NCBI RefSeq assembly: GCF_003298775.1
Contig: NZ_QNTQ01000004.1
Span: forward strand, 62,001-126,000
Origin: Rhodosalinus halophilus
GTDB taxonomy: Bacteria > Pseudomonadota > Alphaproteobacteria > Rhodobacterales > Rhodobacteraceae
Direction of reading: 5' to 3'
DNA: 64,000 nt
Positions 56,803-64,000 of the stretch are shown here, in pieces. A model generated the notes under the pieces. That model did no database searches and was not told the DNA's origin. It saw only the letters and a program-made list of their open reading frames with translations. Positions within the stretch are counted from its first letter, which is position 1, and each line of letters opens with the position of its first letter. A program made the position numbers and the translations under genes.

Positions 56803-57978
56803 CTAAAGCCTTTCGATCAGCGTGGCGTTGGCCATGCCGCCGCTTTCGCACATTGTCTGCAGGCCGAAGCGCCCATCGGTCTCCTCGAGCGCGCGCAGGA
56901 GGTTGCCGGTCAGCCGGATGCCCGAGGCGCCGACCGGATGGCCCAGCGCGATGGCACCACCGAAGATGTTCACGCGCTCCAGCGGCACGCGCAGCTCGCG
57001 CTGCCAGGCCAGAACGACGCTGGCGAAGGCCTCGTTCACCTCGAAGACGTCGATCTCTTCCACCGGGTGCCCGCACCGCGCGCTGAGCTTGCGGGTCGCC
57101 GGGATCACGCCGGTCAGCATCATCACCGGGTCGTCGCCGGTGACGGCGAAGCCCGAAACGGCCGCACGGGGCGTCAGGCCCAGCCGCGCGGCCACCGATT
57201 CCTCGGCGATCAGCATGGCGCCCGCCCCGTCGGTCACCTGGCTCGCATTACCGGCCGTCACGCGCCAGCCGATCTCGGGGAAGCGCGCCGCCATCGCGTC
57301 GGAGTGGAAAGCCGGGCTCAGGTCAGCCAGCCTCTCCGGGCTGGTGTCTGGGCGCGGGCCTTCGTCCATGTCCACGGTGCGCCCGTCCACCTCCAGGGCC
57401 ACGATGTCGGGGGCCACGATCCCGCGCGCGGAAACCGCGTGCTGGTGCGAGCGGAAGGCGTATTCGTCGAGTTCCTCGCGCGAGAGATCCCACTTCGCCG
57501 CGATCAGCTCGGCCGAGATCCCCTGATGCACCAGCCCCTCTGGGTAGCGCGCGTGCAACATCGGGCCGAGATTGTCGCGCCCCATCCGGTTCGACTTCAT
57601 CTCGACCCGGCTCATCATCTCGACGCCGCCCGCGATCACCAGGTCGTAGGCCCCCGCGATCACCCCCTGCGCGGCGAAGTCCATCGCCTGCTGCGCCGAG
57701 CCGCACTTGCGGTCCAGCGTCACCGCCGGCACCGTCTCGGGGAAGCCCGCCGCCAGCACCGCCTGGCGACCGATGTTGGCCGCCTGCTCGCCCACCTGGA
57801 TGACGCAGCCGGTGATCACGTCCTCGACCAGCGCGGGGTCGACGCCCGTCCGCGCGACCAGGGCCTGAAGCACGCGTGCGTAGAGATCCACAGGATGCAG
57901 CGCCGCCAGCGCGCCAGAGGCCCGCCCCCGCCCGAAGGGCGAGCGGACCACGTCCACGATGACGGCGCGGCGGGCCAT
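56803..57978 (-). CDS. acetyl-CoA C-acyltransferase (thiolase)
   Basis: 391 residues. Acyl-accepting Cys 92 in TLDRKCGSAQQAMDFA, NEAFASVVLAW, GGAIALGHPVGASG with the His, and the second Cys in TMCESGGMANATL near the end. It either cleaves beta-ketoacyl-CoA or condenses acetyl-CoA. Its start overlaps the carboxyltransferase stop by one base (TGATG), so it belongs to the same pathway as the biotin enzymes. Confidence 0.92.
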   Translation of the reverse strand: MARRAVIVDVVRSPFGRGRASGALAALHPVDLYARVLQALVARTGVDPALVEDVITGCVIQVGEQAANIGRQAVLAAGFPETVPAVTLDRKCGSAQQAMDFAAQGVIAGAYDLVIAGGVEMMSRVEMKSNRMGRDNLGPMLHARYPEGLVHQGISAELIAAKWDLSREELDEYAFRSHQHAVSARGIVAPDIVALEVDGRTVDMDEGPRPDTSPERLADLSPAFHSDAMAARFPEIGWRVTAGNASQVTDGAGAMLIAEESVAARLGLTPRAAVSGFAVTGDDPVMMLTGVIPATRKLSARCGHPVEEIDVFEVNEAFASVVLAWQRELRVPLERVNIFGGAIALGHPVGASGIRLTGNLLRALEETDGRFGLQTMCESGGMANATLIERL

Positions 57979-59441
57979 CAGGCCCCCTTTCGTCTCAGCG
58001 TCAGGTTCATCGCCTCGCTGCGGATCTGCACAACGGGGCTGTTGGCCACCTTCATCAGCCGGCGCGCCTCGTCAAGTTCCGGCGAGGACAGCAGCGGATA
58101 GTCGCGCTTCACCGGCCCCGCGGCCCACATCGCCTTGAGGTCGTGCTCGGGCACCAGCGCGCGCAGGATCAGCTCGTCGTCGTTCCTAGTGCCATACCGC
58201 TTGCGCAGCTCCTCGATGGTGGGCTGCTCGGGCGGGTTGGCCAGCACTTCCTTCGCGCGCGAGGACGACATGATCTTGTCCAGGACGTTCGGCTTGATGG
58301 GCGCCACGGTCTGCCCGTAGAAGCCCGCCGCATATTGTATCACCTCGTCCGGGATGACCGAATAGCGCTTGCCCGTCACCACGTTCAGCACCGCGAGCGT
58401 GCCGACGAGCTGCGAGAACGGCGTTGCCATGCCAGGGTAGCCCAGCTCGCGCCGGACCACCGCGGTTTCCTCCAGCACGTCACCCAGCCGGTCGGTCATG
58501 TTGTATTGCGCGAGCTGCGCCTTGAGCGTGCCGGTCATGCCGCCGGGGATCTGGTGCTCTGTCGAGAGCACGTCATATTCGTTGAACTGGTCGACGAGAA
58601 AGCCCGCCGCCTTGCCCACCGCGCGGAAGTGATCCGCCACCGGCTGGAACAGCGAAGTATCCAGGTCGTGTGTGTGCCCCAGAAGCTCGATGTTGCGGAC
58701 GACGCTTTCGGTCGAGGGCACCGAGGGGCCGTTCGCCATCGGCCGCGATGCAGTATGCAGGATCGTCACGCCCAGGTCGATGATGTCGACATAGGCTTTT
58801 CCGGACAGGCCGAGGATGTTGTTGGCGTGGAATTCCAGCGGCTTGTCCCCGATCCGGGCCTTGATCGCGGGCACCAGGGTCTTGAGCCGCTCCTTCTCCA
58901 GCACACCGGCGGTGTCGTAGAGCAGGATGGTGTCCACGTCCGGCGAGGCGGCGAGCTGTCCTGCCTTCTCGGCGAAGAACTCGTCGGTGTGCACGGGCGA
59001 GAGCGCGAACATCACCGCGCCCGCGACCTCGGAGCCGTATTCCTTCGCGACCTTGGCCAGCCGGTGCATCTTGTCGATGTTGAAGAGCACGTCGTAGATC
59101 CAGAAGGATCGCACGCCGTGTTCGTTGAGCTGCCGCATCCAGCAGTCCATCAGCGCGTCTGGTGTCACGCCGAAGGTCACGCTGGCGTTCGACCGCATCC
59201 CGCCCCGGATCCGCGTGCGCGGCATCGCGTCCACCAGCAGGTCCAGCCCCTCCCACGGGTTTTCCCGCGCGTGCTTGATCATCACCTCCATCAGCGACGA
59301 CCCGGCAAGGTCGATGACGCGAAAGCCCGTCTTGTCGATCAACGGCGCCACCGGCAGCGCCATGCCGGCCTGCATGCGCATCCCCCAGAGGCTCTGCTGG
59401 CCGTCGCGCATGGTCTCGTCGAGAAATTCAATATGGGCCAT
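57978..59441 (-). CDS. biotin-dependent carboxyltransferase subunit (pyruvate/oxaloacetate-type)
   Basis: 487 residues from ATG 59441, with GAGGA 9 bases upstream; GTG 59450 overlaps the previous stop but abuts its own ribosome-binding site. HMGL-like TIM barrel: EFLDETMRDGQQSLWGMRM, DTAGVLEKERL, EFHANNILGLSGKAYVD and QIPGGMTGTLKAQL, followed by the conserved carboxylase domain. It resembles the alpha subunit of pyruvate carboxylase or oxaloacetate decarboxylase without a fused biotin domain. The substrate is not certain. Confidence 0.85.
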   Translation of the reverse strand: MAHIEFLDETMRDGQQSLWGMRMQAGMALPVAPLIDKTGFRVIDLAGSSLMEVMIKHARENPWEGLDLLVDAMPRTRIRGGMRSNASVTFGVTPDALMDCWMRQLNEHGVRSFWIYDVLFNIDKMHRLAKVAKEYGSEVAGAVMFALSPVHTDEFFAEKAGQLAASPDVDTILLYDTAGVLEKERLKTLVPAIKARIGDKPLEFHANNILGLSGKAYVDIIDLGVTILHTASRPMANGPSVPSTESVVRNIELLGHTHDLDTSLFQPVADHFRAVGKAAGFLVDQFNEYDVLSTEHQIPGGMTGTLKAQLAQYNMTDRLGDVLEETAVVRRELGYPGMATPFSQLVGTLAVLNVVTGKRYSVIPDEVIQYAAGFYGQTVAPIKPNVLDKIMSSSRAKEVLANPPEQPTIEELRKRYGTRNDDELILRALVPEHDLKAMWAAGPVKRDYPLLSSPELDEARRLMKVANSPVVQIRSEAMNLTLRRKGA

Positions 59442-59446
59442 CGGGC

Positions 59447-60811
<1,365 letters not shown>

Positions 60812-60812
60812 C

Positions 60813-61319
60813 TCAGTCCGGCTCGATCCACATCAGCGTCTGGCCGTATTCGACCATCTGCGCGTCCTCGACGCAGACCTCGCGCACGGTGCCCGCAACG
60901 CCCGCGCGGATCGTGGTGAAGAGCTTCATCACCTCGATCAGGCAGACCTCGGTCTCGGGCGCGACCCTGTCGCCGACAGAGACGTAAGGCGGCGCGCCCG
61001 GCTCCGGCGCCTTGTAGAAGGTGCCGAGATTGGTAGCCGTCACCGCGACCCATCCCTCGTGCGCGGATGCGCCCGCGTGCGCGGGCGCCCCTCCCTCTTC
61101 GTGCGCCGGCGGAGCCGGCGCGTGCCCTGCAGCTGCCGGTGCGGCCGGCATGGCCGCCGCCTGCGGCGAAGCGGCCGTCGCAACCGCTGCCGGACCACGG
61201 GCCGCGGGATCCTTCGACAGGAAGACCTCCTCGCCCCCGATCTCCAGGTGCATCTCCTCCCAGTCCGACTCGTCGAAGATGCGGATCAGCGCCTCTATGT
61301 CGCTCGTCTTCAGGCCCAT
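60813..61319 (-). CDS. biotin carboxyl carrier protein
   Basis: 168 residues from ATG 61319 (GAGGGA upstream). A short N-terminal domain (DIEALIRIFDESDWEEMHLEIGG), an Ala/Pro-rich linker (about 40-88) and a biotinyl domain with EVMKLF (Lys 132 biotinylated). It hands carboxybiotin to the carboxyltransferase. The N-terminal segment is typical of AccB-type carriers. Confidence 0.92.
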   Translation of the reverse strand: MGLKTSDIEALIRIFDESDWEEMHLEIGGEEVFLSKDPAARGPAAVATAASPQAAAMPAAPAAAGHAPAPPAHEEGGAPAHAGASAHEGWVAVTATNLGTFYKAPEPGAPPYVSVGDRVAPETEVCLIEVMKLFTTIRAGVAGTVREVCVEDAQMVEYGQTLMWIEPD

Positions 61320-61330
61320 CCCTGTCCCTC

Positions 61331-63112
61331 TCACCCTTGCGCCGAGACGGCGACGGTCTCGCGGTCTTCATGCGCCGTGCCCGCCCGCGCGCCCGCCAGA
61401 AGCAGCGGCAGCGCGGGCTTTCCGACCACGAACTTCAGCCCGGCCGCGATGGCCGCCGCCATGCCCTCTTCCGTCGCCAGCGCGCCGCCGGTCGCCGCCT
61501 CCGCGCCCTCGAGCAGCCGGGGCAGGTTGGCCGCATCCTCGCCGCCCTCGATTGCGTTCAGGTCCAGAACCTGCGCCTGCGGCGCCGCCTCCGGCGTGTG
61601 CACCGGGATCGGGCAGGCCGCCTGCGCCCAGTCCTTGAGCTGCGCGAGGTCAGCCTCTGCGTCCTCGTCCGGCGCCTCGGCGGCGAGCGCGCCGGCGTAG
61701 ATCCGTCCCGTGGAGCCGTCCACCGTGACCGTCTGCCCGGCGTGCGCCGTGACCGACCCCACGCCGCAGCCCACCACGCAGGCCACGCCGAGCGCGCGGC
61801 TGACCACGGCGGCATGGCTGGTCGAGCCGCCCTTTTCGGTGATGACCGCCTTGGCCGCGAGCATCCCGTGCAGATCCTCGGGGCTGGTGGTGACGCGGGC
61901 CAGGATCACGTTCTCGCCCGCCGCCGCGCGGCGTTCGGCCTCGTCGCTGTCGGTGACCACCGTCCCGATACCGATGCCCGGCGAGGCGGCTTCGCCCCTG
62001 CACAACTCGTCTGCCGCCTCGGCCTCTCCCGGCTTCAGGCGCGGGGCGAGCAGCAGGCGCACCTGATCGGGCGTCACGCGCGTGAGCGCGACCTGCGGGG
62101 TGATGACCCCTTCGCGCACCATCTCGGTCGCGATCCGCACGGCGGCGGCCGGCGCGCGCTTGGCCGCCCGGCTCTGCAGCAGGAAAAGCGCGCCCTTCTG
62201 CACGGTGAACTCGATGTCCTGCACGTCGCCGTTGGCCTCTTCCAGCGTCTCGGAGGCCGCCATCAGCGCGTCGAAGGCGGCGGGCACCGTCTCGCGCATG
62301 GTCTCGACCGGCTGCGGCGTGAACTTGCCGGAGACCACGTCCTCGCCCTGCGCGCAGGCGAGGTATTCGCCGTAGGGTTTCCGCGCGCCCGTGATCGGGT
62401 TGCGGGAGAAGAGCACGCCCGTGCCGCTCTGCGCGTCCATGTTGCCGAAGACCATGGCCTGCACGGCGACGGCGGTGCCGAGGTCGTCGGGGATGCCGTG
62501 ATGCTTGCGGTAACGCTTGGCGCGCCGACCGTTCCACGAGTTGAACACCGCGTCGATCGAGGCGAAGAGCCGGTCGCGCGGCGTTTCGGGGATCGCCTGC
62601 CCGGACTTTTCCTTCAGCGTCGCGGCCCAGCTTTCGGCGTCACCCTCGGGCGGAAACTCGGCGCCCACGCATTTCAGCACGATGTCGGCGTAAAGGTCGT
62701 AGAAGCGGCGGTGCACGTCGTGGGCGAAACCGGCATCGCCCATCTCCTCGGCCAGCGCCTCTTCGGTCTCGGCGCAGATGCCCATGTTGAGGATCGTGTC
62801 CATCATGCCGGGCATCGAGATCGGCGCGCCCGAGCGCACCGAGACAAGCAGCGGCTGGGGGCCATGTCCGAAACGGCGGCCCGTCGCCTCCTCCAGCCAG
62901 GCCATGCCGGCATCGATCTCTTCGGCCAGCCCGTCGGGCCAGTCGCCTTTCGCCAGGAACTCTACACAGGCGCGGGTCGTGACCACGAAGGCCGGCGGCA
63001 CCGGCAGGCCCAGCGCCCGCATTCGCGCGATGGACCAGGCCTTGCCGCCGATCAGCGACTTGTCCGGCAGAGCGCTGCCGTCGAGCCGCAGGGTCCAGCG
63101 GAGGTCGGGCAT
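61331..63112 (-). CDS. pyruvate-phosphate-dikinase-like protein lacking the C-terminal barrel
   Basis: 593 residues from ATG 63112, overlapping the upstream stop by one base (TGATG). The N-terminal nucleotide-binding domain matches PPDK (SLIGGKAWSIARMRALGLPVPP, LVSVRSGAPISMPGMMDTILNMG, FGNMDAQSGTGVLFSRNP, AQGEDVVSG), and the phosphohistidine domain has GGSTSHAAVV with His 433. The large PEP/pyruvate barrel of PPDK (about 350 residues) is missing; about 110 unassigned residues take its place. It could phosphorylate a substrate other than pyruvate through phosphohistidine, as rifampin phosphotransferase and phenylphosphate synthase do. Confidence 0.82.
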   Translation of the reverse strand: MPDLRWTLRLDGSALPDKSLIGGKAWSIARMRALGLPVPPAFVVTTRACVEFLAKGDWPDGLAEEIDAGMAWLEEATGRRFGHGPQPLLVSVRSGAPISMPGMMDTILNMGICAETEEALAEEMGDAGFAHDVHRRFYDLYADIVLKCVGAEFPPEGDAESWAATLKEKSGQAIPETPRDRLFASIDAVFNSWNGRRAKRYRKHHGIPDDLGTAVAVQAMVFGNMDAQSGTGVLFSRNPITGARKPYGEYLACAQGEDVVSGKFTPQPVETMRETVPAAFDALMAASETLEEANGDVQDIEFTVQKGALFLLQSRAAKRAPAAAVRIATEMVREGVITPQVALTRVTPDQVRLLLAPRLKPGEAEAADELCRGEAASPGIGIGTVVTDSDEAERRAAAGENVILARVTTSPEDLHGMLAAKAVITEKGGSTSHAAVVSRALGVACVVGCGVGSVTAHAGQTVTVDGSTGRIYAGALAAEAPDEDAEADLAQLKDWAQAACPIPVHTPEAAPQAQVLDLNAIEGGEDAANLPRLLEGAEAATGGALATEEGMAAAIAAGLKFVVGKPALPLLLAGARAGTAHEDRETVAVSAQG

Positions 63113-63714
63113 CACTCCACCCGTTCCCGCCCGAGGATCCGCAGGAGATCCTCGTGCAGCTCGAACCAGACGGTGTGATAGCTCATGATCCTGGCGTCGC
63201 TGACCCATTCGATCGCGCCGTCCTCGGCCCGCTCCAGCGCCTCGAGCAGCATGTCCTTGTAGACCTTCAGGCGCGGCACATGCGCGGTCAGCCGGTCAAG
63301 CACCGGCTCTGCCTTCTCGTGAAGGTCGCCGAGCCTGTCGATGATCGCGGCGTCGTACTCCTTGTCCGAATGGTCGTTGGGCAGGCGCTCGCCCCCCACC
63401 TCCATCGTCTGCCAGTCGGTGATGAGCTGCTTGACCTGATCGTTGACCGTCTCGAAATCGTCGTAGGCCGCGTTCATCTCGGCATTGGCGCGCTGCTCGG
63501 CGAAGTCGCGGGAATAGCCCGACTGGAGCGAGATCGCGGCGGTCGGCGCGAGCATGTATTTCTCGCCCGCCTTGTTCACACGGCCGGCCTGGGCTGCGGC
63601 CTCGAGGTGCTTCGTGACAGTCTCTTCCGGCAGGCCGGTGATCTGCGCGATGCCGGCCGCGTCGCCGTGCTTCTTGATGGCCAGGCCATGCAGGGCGAGG
63701 GTCTGCTCGTTCAT
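63112..63714 (-). CDS. helical protein with winged-helix-like N-terminus, operon partner of the PPDK-like protein
   Basis: 200 residues, family not recognised. The N-terminal ~60 residues look like a small winged helix (HGLAIKKHGDAAGIAQITGLPEETVTKHLEAA). The rest is helical and charged (YDDFETVNDQVKQLITDWQT, YDAAIIDRLGDLHEKAEPVLDRLT, MSYHTVWFELHEDLLRILG). It overlaps genes on both sides (ATGA and TGATG), implying fixed stoichiometry with the PPDK-like protein. It may be a subunit or substrate domain of that enzyme, or a regulator. Confidence 0.65.
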   Translation of the reverse strand: MNEQTLALHGLAIKKHGDAAGIAQITGLPEETVTKHLEAAAQAGRVNKAGEKYMLAPTAAISLQSGYSRDFAEQRANAEMNAAYDDFETVNDQVKQLITDWQTMEVGGERLPNDHSDKEYDAAIIDRLGDLHEKAEPVLDRLTAHVPRLKVYKDMLLEALERAEDGAIEWVSDARIMSYHTVWFELHEDLLRILGRERVE

Positions 63715-64000
63715 GTGCTGCTCTCCTTCTCTTGGGCGGCGCGCACCCGGTCGCGCACCTCGCGGCGCAGGATCTTGCCCGCGGCGCTCTTGGGCAGTTC
63801 GGGCCAGACCTCGACGGACTTGGGCGCCTTGTGGCCGGCGATGCGGCCGCGCACCTCCTCGCGGATGCGTTCCGGGTCGAGATCCGCGCGCCCGGCGACC
63901 ACCGCGTGCACCCGGTCACCCCAGGTCTCGTCGGGGATGCCGACTACGGCCGCCTCGACCACCCCCTCGCAGGCGAGCACCGCGTCCTCCACCTCGCGCG
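63711..64000 (-). CDS. acyl-CoA synthetase, C-terminal part (cut by window edge)
   Basis: Open to the window end. The visible ~96 residues form the C-terminal lobe of an AMP-binding synthetase: EDAVLACEGVVEAAVVGIPDETWGDRVHAVV and KAPKSVEVWPELPKSAAGKILRREVRDR, with the catalytic Lys in SAAGKILRRE. It is first in the operon seen here, suggesting that the pathway begins by activating a carboxylic acid to its CoA ester. Its stop overlaps the next start (ATGA). Confidence 0.85.
   Translation of the reverse strand, partial: REVEDAVLACEGVVEAAVVGIPDETWGDRVHAVVAGRADLDPERIREEVRGRIAGHKAPKSVEVWPELPKSAAGKILRREVRDRVRAAQEKESST

Overview
The window reads as one stretch of a high-G+C chromosome (roughly two thirds G+C by eye) from an alphaproteobacterium, most likely of the Rhodobacterales. 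The basis is gene content: a Tad/Flp pilus locus of cpa type with an OmpA-like lipoprotein, a ybgC-tolQRAB-pal-cpoB-tilS-ftsH block, several DUF1194 von Willebrand proteins, a helicase/PdeM DNA-damage pair and a Hint-domain protein. Gene spacing is tight, with many ATGA, GTGA or TGATG junctions. I see no rRNA, tRNA, CRISPR array, IS element or prophage. Genus-level placement cannot be made from this sequence alone.

Layout. 1-1.1 kb: the end of a 3-oxoacid CoA-transferase pair (scoAB). 1.1-2 kb: a periplasmic lytic transglycosylase. 2.2-14.5 kb, plus strand: Tad pilus locus (two small pilins, cpaB, cpaC, OmpA lipoprotein, cpaE, cpaF, tadB, tadC, two TPR lipoproteins, prepilin peptidase, then an AAA ATPase). 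14.5-17.4 kb: an MFS exporter divergent from a MarR regulator, and a DUF4386 membrane protein. 17.5-21.3 kb: ligase-associated helicase, PdeM endonuclease, PaaI thioesterase. 21.3-24 kb: folD and fhs (one-carbon metabolism). 24.2-25.7 kb: secreted EF-hand protein and MOSC protein. 25.8-36.5 kb, minus strand: ftsH, tilS, the Tol-Pal envelope system, ybgC and a frameshifted repeat/membrane gene. 36.7-45.3 kb: prpE, CIA30-like protein, small membrane protein, amidase, nadK, glyA, alpha/beta hydrolase, LysR regulator. 45.4-49.5 kb: lipoprotein, DUF1194 protein, Hint protein, lepA. 49.5-51 kb: a two-gene islet of clearly lower G+C. 51-54.6 kb: thyX, then a surface lipoprotein with its Slam-type outer-membrane partner. 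54.7-56.5 kb: gloA and two tandem DUF1194 proteins. 56.5-64 kb, minus strand: an operon with an acyl-CoA synthetase, a small helical protein, a truncated pyruvate-phosphate-dikinase-like protein, biotin carrier, biotin carboxylase, carboxyltransferase, thiolase and an EthD-like protein.

How the genes work together. The pilus locus is close to a full Tad machine (pilins, peptidase, secretin, ATPases, inner-membrane platform, pilotin-like TPR proteins), but no TadE/F/G minor pilins are nearby. The Tol-Pal block is complete. folD, fhs and glyA all feed the tetrahydrofolate C1 pool, although glyA lies 18 kb away. The most unusual candidates for undescribed biology are the low-G+C two-gene islet (49.6-51 kb), the lipoprotein/Slam pair (52.1-54.6 kb) and the dikinase-plus-biotin-carboxylase operon (56.5-64 kb). 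At a smaller scale there is a recurring TTCGTACGAA-type palindrome and several intergenic hairpin clusters.
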